Shown here one piece after another: positions 14,315 to 58,500 of a stretch of DNA of 64,000 nucleotides (within the stretch, counting starts at the first letter, position 1; every line of letters starts with the position of its first letter). Both the position numbers and the translations under genes were made by a program. The stretch is taken from the NCBI GenBank assembly GCA_019614645.1, contig JABWDB010000017.1, positions 5,716,501 through 5,780,500 of the forward strand. Reading direction: 5' to 3'. Under the pieces are notes generated by a model, which saw only the letters and a list, made by a program, of their open reading frames with translations, ran no database searches and was not told the DNA's origin. This DNA is from Stratiolaelaps scimitus. Its lineage: Eukaryota; Arthropoda; Arachnida; Mesostigmata; Laelapidae.

Positions 14315-14350
14315 GCGGAACTGCAGTTTTTACAATGCTTGAGTTCTCGT
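14315..14350 (-). mobile_element. SINE tail fragment
   Basis: The minus strand carries GAGAACTCAAGCATTGTAAA followed by ACTGCAGTTCC, the tail shared by copies A and B. The tRNA-like head is absent, so this is a 5'-truncated copy. Confidence 0.5.
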
Positions 14351-15000
14351 TAAAAAAATATTAAACAAGACTTATTACATCACGGTGCGAGTACAAACTG
14401 TCGACAGCTTCAGTAACCAAAAAATACGACACATAATTCGAATATAGAATGTACCAATGATTCGTAGTAATAGCGGAATAAATAGCGTAACACTCGGGAT
14501 TTCTGTCCACAACAATGTCTATCATCATCAGGTGGCGCAAAACGATCCGAATCGTATGATAATATAGCCTGCAGCAGTAGATCCTTGGAAAGGTTTGCAC
14601 GCTGCTTCAGATCGCTACCATCGTGTCAGTCCTACATGGACGATGTAGGTCAGGCGAATGTCGAGAGAGAGGGGGTAACCTGGCAATAATTTTTCCTCAG
14701 CAGGACACAGAATGGATATTTGAGCGTCCTCCCGTATGTAAGGCTTTAAATCAAGCCGTGCATTGACTCGTTAAAAACTGCAAAACGTTCATTTTCAAAT
14801 GGAAATAGGCCTACTGTAATGGTCCAGGACAAAACTCGCCAATCGATTACCTCAACCCGTGCAATGACACTAAGCAACAGTGCCAACTGTACAAACGAGC
14901 ATACATTGCCGTGAAAAATTATAATCTAACCAGCTGTACGCTATCGAGCGACTACCAAATCGCGTTGCATTCGTCTGATCACCGGTTTATTCTTTTATTT

Positions 15001-18000
15001 TATCTATGTCACCAGAACATATATATATATATATATATTAATACACACGCACGCACACAGACCATTCTAAAAGTGAGTTCTATAGTGATTTTATCATTCG
15101 CCATTTCTGTCTGTTGCTTCTATCAAGAAGCCCCTTCGTCATCGCTGTCAGGTTGCTCCACCCAACAGTCGGTCAACTCAACAGGAAGCAGGTCAGCGAG
15201 TCAGTCAGCCAGTCCGGCTAAGCTGTATTTCTCCTAGTGTTCGACGACGCAGTCACAACATTCATCACGAGCGCTGAACGCATCACCGTCACAGTCATCG
15301 GCGGCGGCAGTTGTTATCATCAGAATCAACAGCAGTACTTTCGTCACCACGAACGGACCCAACCACAAGAGGGAACGCCGAAAGCCACCGCCTCCCTGTT
15401 ACAGAGCCGTGAAGAGCCACCGCGTTCGAAAGGTTGCAGGTAAAGATGCGCTCTGAGGGGCGGTTTTTGGGGGATGGAGAGATGCTTAAGGGGGGAACGG
15501 TTTCCCACTATCAACCTGGGTCGGACCGTCTGAAGCCGAGAAATCAACAGAGGCAACTTCGTCGCACGACGACGTTTTCTGCCGAGACGCCCGGCAAAAT
15601 AACGTGCCGTCCATGTGGCTGCCCACCTAGTCGACTATATATATATATGGTCACATCGGATTGGCCTCGACTGACGCAGTTTGCTGTTTTTGTCACCTTC
15701 TGCAACACAAAAAGTCAGGTAGTGGTGATTGTGTTGATTCTTGTTGGGTCCCGACCACTATTCATGTGCATTTTGCTGTTGTTGCTTGTCCCCAAGCACT
15801 GGCTGGTGCCACAGTGGTTAGCTATAGGGCTCAAGCGCTGTGGGCTCCATAGCTTCGATGCAGCAGTTTGGCCTGGCGTCTAGTGCCGTAGCAGCTGATT
15901 TGCAGCTGCACACCGAAGGCAAGGACTCCCCTCTTGTCTGTGAACTGCTCGAAGATGCTCGGACAGGCGCCAGTATGAATTGTCGTCGGTGGACTGGTGT
16001 TCCAGTGAGTGCACCTGGGTAACTGAGTTCCACGAGTCAGTGTGGGCGACAGACAGATGGGCGACGAGCTGGCTCCCTCCAGCTTCGAGCCCTCAAGCCT
16101 CTGCAGCAGTGTCTATCGCGATGGCATCATCGGCTGCCGCTAGCGGCAACCGCCATTACGAGGAGCAGCGGGATGACAGAGGACAGACAGCGGAACGGAG
16201 CGAAGTCGCTCACCGATGGTCGAGTGAAGGCACATTACAGTTGACAGTAGTCGCGAGCGGCCACTCTCGAGCTGTGGCCGGTGGTTACAACTTCTACGGA
16301 CACCGCGACTGCTGTGACAGTTTTTGGTTGTCGATCTCTTTTTCCCATCTCAAATGGAGCGACAAGTGGACACAGCCAGATCTCCGGCGGATCTGGCCGA
16401 CAGTGAACGGCATAGGTGGCTACAGACGAGATGCGGCTTCGTTTGCATCGTTACAGCACAATCAAGGCAGCAACAGGGTGAACGGGACCCGAACTATCCA
16501 ATTTGTCCACGTGAACCGCTGTCCGTGCCAATCAAGCACATCCTGGCGATTCCTGTGCGCTTACTTCAATTCTGTCGAACACTGTTGATGTTCAACAGTG
16601 TTTGTGCCTCTAAAGATCACAAACGGAGCTGCAGATCGCGAAAAGAGAGGTATGCTTGTATATACCTGCGAACGCCAACTCCTTGGCCACAACGTATATG
16701 GACGGTGAGAGATGCATTGCATACGCACTGTCGCCGGTTGAAGCACGTCAAATAACAATGCCGAATACTATGGTGACTATGAATGGAAGCTCCTATGCAT
16801 AAAAGCAAAAGCCTTTGCCTCTTGGCAGTACAATGGCATGCGCAACAGCAACTAGTAAAAGCGAGACAGCAACATCTGAACAAGCAACAGCATGACTTGG
16901 CCCAGCCACAAAAGTCATCTGTCTTCAACCCGACAGATGTAACAGACAGCGCGAAACTGCCAAGTGTAGTTCTTCTACTATATATATATATATATATATA
17001 AGGTAGCCAACAGTTGCTATTGCCACCCTGCAACGATCGAGGCTGCTCATACTGTTACTGCTGCCGAAGCCTCCGTATAATTACATGGCGGTATTAATGC
17101 CGACACTGCTGGCGGCAAGAGATATCGTTCAAATTGGATACCTTCACCAGTTAGACAACGACAGCAGCAGCAGCAGCCGCTGTACCAAACAACTTGATGG
17201 TAAAGATGAACAAGATAGGCACAAAACAAGAGCCGAATGAACGCCTCTCTAGGCAAGCAGGAGCCGCGTGATATGGCGCGAGACTGACTCGCCACAGGTC
17301 CACCACTGCGGGTGCCGTCTGATTGCGCATTTTGACAGATCAATCAGCCTCGAGCGAGGTTCGATTCGAGCAGTTAGCTCGTGCCCGCCGGCGTGATAGC
17401 ACACGTCGTGAATTTTCGCAGGGCTTCACTTGCCAGCAAAGCAAGTGCGAGCGCTACAACGGCCACGAATATGCAGGATTCTAAAGTCGCTCAGACGTAA
17501 AATGAGTCAGACGAAAAAGAGCGGCCCCGGACGTTTTTTTCCACTCAAACTTGGCTTCACCATTGCTCAGCTTGATTTTTTTCTTGCCTCTGACTGCTAT
17601 ATGTACCTGTACGTGTAACGTTGACTACCCTGCGCGTACGTGGTAAGTTTCACTGTGTTCGTCGGCCAGGACGATCCGAATGTACTGGCGAACTCAAAAC
17701 TCGTCGTGATGGCTAGTTGTCGATCGGAAGGACGAGGTGGTGTCACGCCAAGATGAAATAAAACGTCCGGCGAAAGAACGTGAGAGCGATACGCACGATG
17801 TTGAAGCGCATCGCCGCGCCTGATACGGCAAATTGATAGTTTGACAAGTATCTTCAGTTCGTCTGTAGTCCCAGGTTGACATCGGCAATGCCGACGATCA
17901 CGCAAGGGACGATCGCAGCGGCCACGGATGTGCAGCCGTGCGACCGTCTCGTGGACACAACAATTTTGATGGGCAGGAAAAATGAACATAAAAATGAAAG

Positions 18001-18400
18001 CAAGAAAACGCATTATACGGACACGATATATGGAAGATCCGAACAATGCAGTACTTCTACTCGTGGCTATTCGTAAATAATAGTTACACGAGGAGGTCGT
18101 ATGCTCGTATCGATATTGCCTATGCCAGCCAGGCGACATCAGGAGATATCGGGCGACACGGACGAGGCTGTTTTTGGCCGGATTTGTTCTTCTTCTTAGC
18201 CTTCTCGGAAGCTTCTATTGTTGCAGATGCACTCATATTGTGCATGTCCACGCGTTTGCCGTTATCTTTTTTTACTGTGACGGCGATATCCAATAATAAA
18301 AATTCATATCATATTCATCATGCTGAGTTGTGTCTCTCATTTAACACGCTCCGACTGTGAGCAGTGATTGGTTCGCGCGAAAGCGCTCATACGTCCTGGA
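15001..18400. other. GC-rich block with long unassigned frames
   Basis: GC content rises and several frames of 100-200 codons are open on both strands: 15434-15883 (plus), 15980-16588 (plus, 202 codons), 17597-18139 (minus, 180 codons). Their translations lack domains, and GC-rich DNA has few stops, so I do not call them genes. A CpG-rich promoter or 5'UTR exon is possible. Confidence 0.4.
16578..16602. repeat. 11-bp perfect hairpin
   Basis: AACACTGTTGA, a TGT loop and TCAACAGTGTT form a perfect inverted repeat in a GC-rich non-coding block. Confidence 0.5.
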
Positions 18401-21400
18401 TGCAGCGCCAATATCTCTGTTCGTCCAGGGTTATCACGGATGGAGCGGGGGGCCATTTCCGTATCGTTGTCATATACAATACATATAACATAGCACGCAG
18501 CAGTTTTCGGTAGTAAATTCAACTGCACTCATCATAGGTCTACAACGAGGTAGTCATCATATACTGCCCAGCTTGCATTTACTGCCATCAGTGCAAGGAG
18601 GCAGCACAAGTATAGAAGCACTGTCGTCGATAAATTTGGCTATTCGGCGGTTGTAAATTTGTCTTCGATGGTTGGTCGGCCAGATCGGAAAATTACCTGG
18701 AAACATATAGCGAACGTGGTAGGTGAAACATCCGCCCTATACTCATAACTACGTATGCTCCAAACGACAAAAAAAAAGACAATATGACAGCAATTTTCTT
18801 GAGAGCAACAGTTCAACACTAGATACCGTTCAACACGGTTTGCGGCAATCAAGGTGTCATACCACTCTCGGGCCCAATGGTGGTAATTAAAACAGAAGAA
18901 ATGTAGTCAGCGAAATTTATGTTAATATAATAAATGTCAGATGCGCTAGATTTTCCGAAAATTCTTTTCTATATTGTATTAGTTTTGCTATTTCATATCG
19001 GCTTGAAACTTGCTCACATGTGTGTGGCGTGGCGTGGAACCAATGGATGGGCATTTCGAATATTTTGCACAATAAAATTAGGCCATTGCATTTGCCTATA
19101 CGATCTGGGACGCGGCAGCGGGTGTAATTGACTAGTGCTATGGCATACGCAATTATCTAAGAAAGAGTACGGCATTCTTGGATGCGTCTCAGCTTTGTTG
19201 GCTCTGTGAAAATGTCATAAGCTTGGTCAACGTCTAAATTTAGTGACTTGGATTACTTTTGGTTTGGTTTTTAGTTTGGTAACTTTCGAGCTCACCTACG
19301 ATTTAGAAGATATTCTTGTAGAGGTGGATGCAGATGTTCGCCAAAACTTGAGCCCGCTAGCCCTCGATTCAACTGTTTCAAATACCATGTTTCTAGAATG
19401 GCTTTGTAAACCCGATGGCCTGTGTTGCATATTGAGTTGGAATTCAGTTATTATATAATAGCTCTACATAAAATCGTTTGACAAGATAGACAATTCCGAC
19501 AAGCTCATCACGTTATATATTAGCATAGCATGTACATAGAATGCCAGTGCATAATACAAAGCTGCACAAGTTCATCTTGAGAAGGCAATCAAGGTTGAAT
19601 AGAGGCATACTTAAATGCAGATAACACCTGTTTAATATCTGTTTTGAAAGCACGACCGACTAAGCTCTTCTAAGCCATTTAGCACTAGTTCAATGTTAAT
19701 TGTTGACGGTGTTAACAGTGGTGTTTGTAATTGCGAGGTTTTTATACGGTTGTTAACTTGCGCACTTAGACGCCTTCTAATGTGCCGTGTAACATTAATT
19801 ACACGGGAAACCAGCCACTATCTTTTGCTTTGCTTACCTTACAATGGTGCCAGTTCCGAAATTTCATAAAATAAATCACTTTAACAAGAGCGCATGTATT
19901 AATGCAAGTAGCGATTGAAGGAGATCATTGTCATCGCCACACCACAAAAACTGAGTGCGGTCATAGGCCTGCAATGGTGAAAATATAATAGCAAGCTCGC
20001 TTTGTTATGACCTACACTAAACGCATGTTTCAGAGTGTACGCGTACATTTTTTCCATTATTCAAACTCATTATAGTATATTATAGGCAATGTGACAGGGC
20101 TGTTCTGCTCGCTTAGGAATCTAACTAAGATGGTCACTAATTATTGTATACTTTAAGACACACAATTATATGAACTAAGAGCATGCCTCTATATTAGCAT
20201 TTTAATAAACCACATCTCCACTAAGCTGGTTTGATCTTTCTAAGGGCTTGCACGAGAACTACCTGAGGATCAAAACCAATGATAGAATTCATGGCAGATT
20301 CGCTCAATGCATCTGAACAACACGATAATAGTAGCGAATATCAGCTAACTACGTCAGGTTGTACAGTGTCTGCAAGGCTTGTTCTCATATAGCTGAGTAG
20401 GAATACTTTGATTGATTCAACCTCTGTAACTCTTGCTCGTCTCATTCTCGGTGCTCTCGTAGTTGCGAACAGTTACTTTAGAAGCGATGATTGAGGGGAT
20501 CTACATAGCTACTATTATTCCACTAGGGAGTGAGTACCACAGAATGCAATATTCCACACGAGCTTCTCAGCATTCGCCGCGAGGCGTTCCCAAGACGAAA
20601 TGCAATAGACCGTCTATATAACTTGACGTCTAATTGGCCCTAATGTATTATCTGTCCCAAGGCAAAAACCTTTAGGCCATAGACGTTATCATAAACACTG
20701 TAACCTCCCTATTAAAACTTGCCGGTGATCATCATTACGACATAGCAAAGCATGTCTATTTATTTTCTCATACACAATATATATATATACTGAAAACTAT
20801 GTTAAAGAACAAAAAAAACTCACCGACAAAAAAGTTCAAAGACAATTTCTATTTCGAAGGCCGTTATTCATCATTTTAGATGAAGCATACATAACTGTTA
20901 TAGCTATCTCGTTTACTTAGCACATGCAATACAATTTAGCGTAAAGAAGGGAGTAACCGCCAGCCATGATAGTTCAGGAGGAGGCGACGGCTGCGTATCG
21001 TAACGGATGGCCTGGTGTCGCTCCTTAGCATTATTTCTCTATCTGCAGTAGCTCAGCAATAACTAGCAGGCCCGGAGAGTATCGTCCCTTCGCCATTACT
21101 ATCATATCTATTGCCGAACGCCTGACGAAAGGCAAAACAACCACTGTGAGGATTTGTCGATTTCGCCAAAGCTTTTGACACAACTGTGCCTAGCATACGG
21201 GCGATGCACGACAGCTCGGGGGGTGTCAGAGCTGGGTAGTAAGTCATCAGCGCGCTGCGACTTCAAGCGTCAAGTGACGTTAACAACAGCGATGGCGATG
21301 ATAATAATAATAATAATACCAACAACAACAGCAACAATATGATGTACCCGAACGGATAGTTGAGGCAGTTGCGGCGTCAGTGGTAGACAAGAGTAGAGTA

Positions 21401-21979
21401 GTGGCGATAATGAATGAACAAAAAAGGCGAAAATGGGACGGCGTCTTCAAAGACTCGCCTAACTCTTATGCAACTTTATGTTGCCACCTCGCGCTCCCGC
21501 CTCTGCTATGAACTATTCTATTACAAGTACGGCGAGGACTACACGGGGAGGCGGGCGAGCAGGCCGGCCGACAGCCCGGCTATGTGATTCATCTGCGGAT
21601 TCAACGTCGTCGTCTGTGGTATCGCTGATGGTAGAAGAAAAAGTGTAAGAAACGGGCGGCTTGGGGGTCGGGTTTTACATACTTTTTTTTTCTCTGGGAA
21701 GCCTTTCGCGCCGCTGTTGTCGCTAACACTTTCCGTTGCTAACGATAAGAAGCAAAAACATTTTTCAACGTTGTGGCGATGGTAGACACTCCTGAGCTGG
21801 CAGCGGTGTTCATGACGCGCTCGCAGTACGCGTGCGCGTTTGTTTGTGGTCAGCAGGAAAGGGATGGGGGTGGGATGCAGAGAATATACGGAACTAATAA
21901 CACGATGCGACAAATTGCCGTGTGACAAAATGTTCGAGAGGCGAATATTGAGAATTGATGTGCTGCGGTTTACCTGACT
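18401..21979. other. AT-rich non-coding stretch before the gene
   Basis: Few frames above 65 codons. A 71-codon plus-strand frame at 19243-19458 is acidic and not recognised. A GC-richer part begins near 21230 and may be the promoter-proximal region. Confidence 0.45.
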
Positions 21980-21991
21980 GTGAAGGTAAGA
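21980..21991 (+). other. Candidate 5'UTR exon donor upstream of exon 1
   Basis: GTGAAG|gtaaga at 21985/21986 is a strong donor sequence 237 bases before the acceptor at 22222. Splicing here would join a GC-rich block (21230-21985) as 5'UTR to the start-codon exon. This is inference from the splice motif only; the transcription start is not visible. Confidence 0.25.
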
Positions 21992-22045
21992 CGGCAAGGG
22001 GCGGAGACCATTTTCAGCTGAACTCAAAGCGAACTAAGCGGCAGC

Positions 22046-22120
22046 TGTGGTGGCTCAGCTGCTGAAGTAGGGATCACTGCTTCATACTCAACCAATCATG
22101 AGGAGCAAAACCCCGCCACC
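22046..22120. mobile_element. Possible SINE fragment just upstream of exon 1
   Basis: TGGCTCAGCTGC at 22051-22062 is close to a tRNA A box. Read on the minus strand, the other end begins GGTGGCGGGGTT, as does the tRNA-like unit at 10103. The orientation is therefore unclear. It lies inside the putative last 5'UTR intron. Confidence 0.3.
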
Positions 22121-22222
22121 AAACCACGATGGATGATACGAGATTCAGGTCCTTCTATTTTTAGTTTAAAATAGTTAAAAATCAACTTTGAACTAACTTG
22201 AAACCTTATTCATTTGTTTCAG

Positions 22223-53802
<31,580 letters not shown>

Positions 53803-55229
53803 GTAAGGGAGCTAAAAACAGATACGGTTATATTATCTCAATGTATTGAACAGGATTCATTCCTATCGGCTCTCTGCTGATGGGTCGGTGGGACCCATTA
53901 GGATGGAGTGCAACTAGGGAGTGTTGTCATAGTGCTGGTTAAACGTGACTAAACGATGAGCTCATTAGAAAAACCCTTGACCCGTTGAAGTTGGAGGCCA
54001 CTAAAATGCCCACGGCAAAATTTGTCGCTAATCATCATATCTCGTTACTTGTACGCTTCTTTCAACGACTTCTGCTCTAAAACCCAACCTTTCGACGTAC
54101 GTAGCCTTGCTCCCCGTAAGCTGTGTCATCCACCAAGATACGCCCGTAGGACAGATTCGAATACCATGTGCTACTAATTCATATTGGTCTGGTTAAGTTA
54201 CCGTCGATACTCTTTAAAGTGATACGTGATTAAGCCTAATTCTATACCAACATATGTATATCTTAGTTTAGACGGAAGGTAAACGGAAGGGAACTGCTAG
54301 ACAATCGTAAGATACACATTTTGTTTGAAAATTGGCTTCTCACTGTTGTATTATACATCATCTACATTTGCTATAAGCAGACGCCAAAGGCTCGTATACA
54401 ATACCGGCTTCTTCACTACTTCTCCGGGCTTGGTGTGTGTGTGAGACGATGAGGGTATTAATGACAAGGGCATTCATTTTGCTCGTGATCAGATCAGACA
54501 TTTATTCGTGTTGGACGTACGAGCGTGCGGATAGCGCGCACGCTTTGCTTTTGCCTTAGTATAGCCTCAAAGCGACCTCGTTGGCTGTATAACGCCAAAT
54601 CGGTGGTGTTGAATCTGCCGCAGTATCGTTGAGTAATCCTCAGAAGCACACTGATGTACTTCGAGCGCTCGTCTCTCTCTCACTCCAGTGCTTCGGTGGT
54701 TCGAGCATCGAGGAGCGTTCCACTCAGAGTGAGAGACCAGATAACGATGACATATTGCGCGGCCCGCCACCACTGTGGCGGCGGCGGCGGCGGCAATGAT
54801 CGTGCTTCGTTAGCAGCTCAACCGCGAGCGAGGCCACAAACCTCTTTCGAAGCCCCATCTTAAGCAGTTAGCCAGTGGAGCGGCGGTTGCTGCTGCTGCT
54901 GCTGGTGGTGCCGCAAATACAAGTGGAGGCGGCGCGCGATGCGAGCCGCCAGCGGAGCTAGGCGCGAGCAAAATTATTGCAATTACCCTTGCTGCTGCTG
55001 CTGCAGCAGCGCCAGGTGGGGCCCCTCATGCGACGGTCTTCTACACCACCGTTATTATGACGTTTATTATTGCCATTATCTCGTGCAAAGAGAGGGATCA
55101 TTGCGCTCGGTTTCGGTCCCCGAACCTCACAAAACCTCCTCCCAGCTTACTATTTTGCCCATGTCCGTTCGTTGGTGAATGTTCGTTGCTGCTGACGACC
55201 TGCTAGCGTCCTGTTCTCCCTGACGTCCT

Positions 55230-55550
55230 TTACTGTGCCTTTTTTTTTGAGCAAGGGAAACATGAGCATGTCGACCATAAGCAATAGCAAGTCAAAGCGA
55301 GAGACAGCAGGACTGCAGGCAATACTATCGCGCCATTCGAGATAACGCGAGACGACGCCGCCGATGTCGACGCCGCTCGTGCTTTGTCGATGTCCTGGTT
55401 CTCGCCGAGTTCGACCGAGCAGCAGCAGCAGCTGCTGATGTTGCTGGAGCCGCCGCCGCCACCGCAGCTACACTTAGTTGCGACCGGCCGGAGGCTACGG
55501 TGGGGGCCGGGCTGGCGACGCTTCGGCCGGTGGCAACAAATTTTAGTCAA
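55230..55550 (-). other. Unassigned 106-codon frame with a possible membrane segment
   Basis: A minus-strand frame with Cys- and Gly-rich runs and a hydrophobic stretch GAIVLPAVLLSLALTCYCLW near its C-terminus followed by basic residues. It is not recognised, and GC-rich triplet repeats make chance openness likely. Confidence 0.15.
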
Positions 55551-58500
55551 CCACCGCTCCCAGCTATCGTTACTCCTCTGCCAATGTGTGTCAGTAGCGT
55601 GTTTCGCTCACTGCCCTCTTGGGTGCAGTGTCGGCACTAGCCGACATTCACCTGCACCCGTAGTCCATCAGCTGGGACAGGTGCGTGTATATCTCAAACA
55701 CGAATGAAACGACGGAGCAGAGAGAGGGAGGGAGAGAGGTTTCGGGCGCGGTCGGCGCAGGGAGCGGCAAAAAACACAGAACGAGCCATAACATTTGACG
55801 GCACTATCACGATTAGAGTCAACGTAATGCGGTGGTGATCGTGCCACAAGGCCTCGTCATCGTCTTCTGTGAATGGGCGCCCCCCGCTTGCTCCTGCAGC
55901 AGACCCCAAACAGCGCTCATCAGGGGGCCCCGCCATTACAAGAAGAAAAAACAAGGGGAGGAAGGCTGGAAATCGGTGTCTCAATGTCACTTGCAGTGGG
56001 AAAGGCACCCCCTCGGGATGGCAATGCCCTCGGCCCCTAACGCATTCGTCCAAATCTGCCGCTTGCAATGAAAAAACCGACAGGCAAATACACGTGACCG
56101 CCACCGTTGCAATGCGTTTCTCTTATACCGATTGACTAGACCGATAGTTCATCAAATAGTTCTGTTCTATTGTGTGCATTTTTCCTAAGGGACATTTAGA
56201 AATTGTAGTTTGTCCGTCCACGCTCAGCCCTTCCCGGCCTTGATGTTTTCAACCGTCTGAACATCCTCGAAAGACTTCGTTGATATGCTTGGCTGCGTTA
56301 GGCACATGTAGTACGCGCCTGCGTGACAAGGATCGGAGAGCGTCTACGTCGTGCGCCTGTTTATTTATTATATATGCGGCATGTTGATGCAGCATCGCTG
56401 CTTCGCTTGCTGCCACGACTGCTGCTGCTGCTGCTGAGATGGAGTCTCGGCGGTGCCGTAGTCGTGGAGGCCCTTATCGTTCACGCGGCCGGCAATATCG
56501 TCGCTTTTTGCACTTCCGCTCTAATCGCTCCCCGAGGGACTTTCTGACCAGACTTCACCAACGCTTTTTTAGGCCTACTCCGTCTCGGCGACGCCTGCGA
56601 AGGCCTCGTCTCAAACTTGAACACCATATCGCTCTGTAGCCCAAGTCAATTCACTCACCGCTGTGTCTACCCGTCCGTGCCTTGCTGTCTTGTAGCGGCC
56701 ATCGCTGTGGGAGGGGAATTTGTCCTCTTTCCTGGACTTCGGTCCATGTCCTATTCTACGGCCTATTCTATTTTGTGTCCTTCCTGTCGGCCCCTCATTG
56801 TTTATCTGCGAGTTCTCCACTCCATCCGTGACTAGCCGATCTCTCTCCATTGATTCGAGGTTCTTATTGCGTTGCCAGCGTGGGTTCGTTTTTGGCGACA
56901 ATGCCGTTTCTGGCCATATATATATATATATATACCGACAGAATCGTGCTCGCAGAATCGTCATTGAATTTGGGATTGCCGGGCGGTGGCGTGTTGGTTT
57001 TCTCGTCGCCCCATAGGAATTTATTTCATATTCTAGAGACGTCTACAAACTGAAATCACATACGAGACCGGAACGGTGGACCAGGAATCAGGCAGCATAC
57101 CCGCCAAGTTATTCTCACCTCGTCTATACCAGCGATATTCTTCTTCAACGATTCCCCTACGAAGAGAACGATAATTGCATTCTACATCTGTACACACGTT
57201 TTGTCATATGTGTCATTTGCTATCAAAGTCAGCAGCAGCGGGTTGAAATCATTTGCAACTGCTCCAATTGTGAGTGAAACTATGAGCGTGTAAAAAACAA
57301 TGAGCTAACGCCATAACCTCAAAGAGTGTTATGAGAAGGTGGCCTCCATGAGTAGTTTATCCGTTAGAGGCTGCGGGTGGATACCGGGCGAGTTGCAAGA
57401 TGAGTAACTCTGAGAGGCGGGAGGGGGGCTGTAGAATTGTTGGAACCGCTGTAACGTTTTAGGAAGATACAACTGAATTCACCAGTAGGGTTATAAGAGG
57501 GCGTATGTCCCACAGAACACACCAGATAGGCACAACGCGAGTGGAATGGTTCTCCCTGTAGATTTTGAAAATTCTGTGCCTAGCGTAGTGACTGTAACAG
57601 ATTAATGAGGGCGTACATCAAGATAATGAAAATAAGGCAACGCCAATTTTTTTTTTTGGATTTCTACTAGCAATTACAAATAATATGAGTTTATGAAAGC
57701 GCGCCTCTAATTGCAGATGCTGTCATATTTTGATATGGCAATCACATTATCAGATATGAAGATCGACACTCCATATTAGATCATATTCGATAGAATATTT
57801 CCAATGGAACCAAGTTAACAACATTAACATAGCTTGACGTGGGCAAGCACAAAACTTTGTAGTAGATGCATAGTATTTTGCTTGACATTTACCCGAAGTG
57901 CGTCCCCTTACTGGCGCCATACGCCAGAGCGCTCCACTGAACAAAATAATAGTCCCGCTTGTGAGCAAATTTTGAAGTCAGAAAAAATAGCTTCCGTTTC
58001 AAATTTGGCCATTTGACGACATTGCCGAAACATCGCACGGTGCATCGTCGCTCACACCCATCGAGGTGCCCCTCGGCCGAGATAACCAGTAGCAGCAGCA
58101 GCAGCAGTGGTGTTGTTGTGGTTGTCGTTAGCGTTTCTTTTGACATAGAATAGACAGGTCAATTTGTCTACACTTGTGGGACAAAGGCGTATGTCTCTGA
58201 ATATGTGTGCGTGTGGCCGTGTCGGTCTCATCGAGTCACCAGGTGGTTCTGGTGTCAATTGCCACGTCCGGTTGGTGTTGTTTCGCTTCCGGCCAGTTGC
58301 CTTCTTCCTGTAGCTGCGTACACTCCTCAGAGTGTGTGGCGGGAGCCCTCCCATTCGTGGCTCAATGTGCGGTTCCGAACGGCGACTCAATCTACATTGC
58401 CACTAGACGGTGCCTTGCAGCACCAGCAACAACAACCGAACAGGTAGCTGTACTAGTAGTAGTGGTCCTACTGTCACAACCAGTGGTTGTTTCCTTGCTT

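Larger units (their letters stand above)
5001..15000. other. AT-rich non-coding region with SINEs and (TA)n
   Basis: It holds the SINE cluster at 9851-10482, single SINE pieces and six (TA)n tracts. At 9315-9659 (minus) a 114-codon frame and at 10882-11187 (plus) a 101-codon frame are open but resemble nothing I know. Confidence 0.5.

Noticed and set aside
15980..16588. 202-codon plus-strand frame, the longest in the window
   Set aside because: Trp/Ser/Arg-rich without domains and crossing a hairpin; overlapping alternative frames are equally open.
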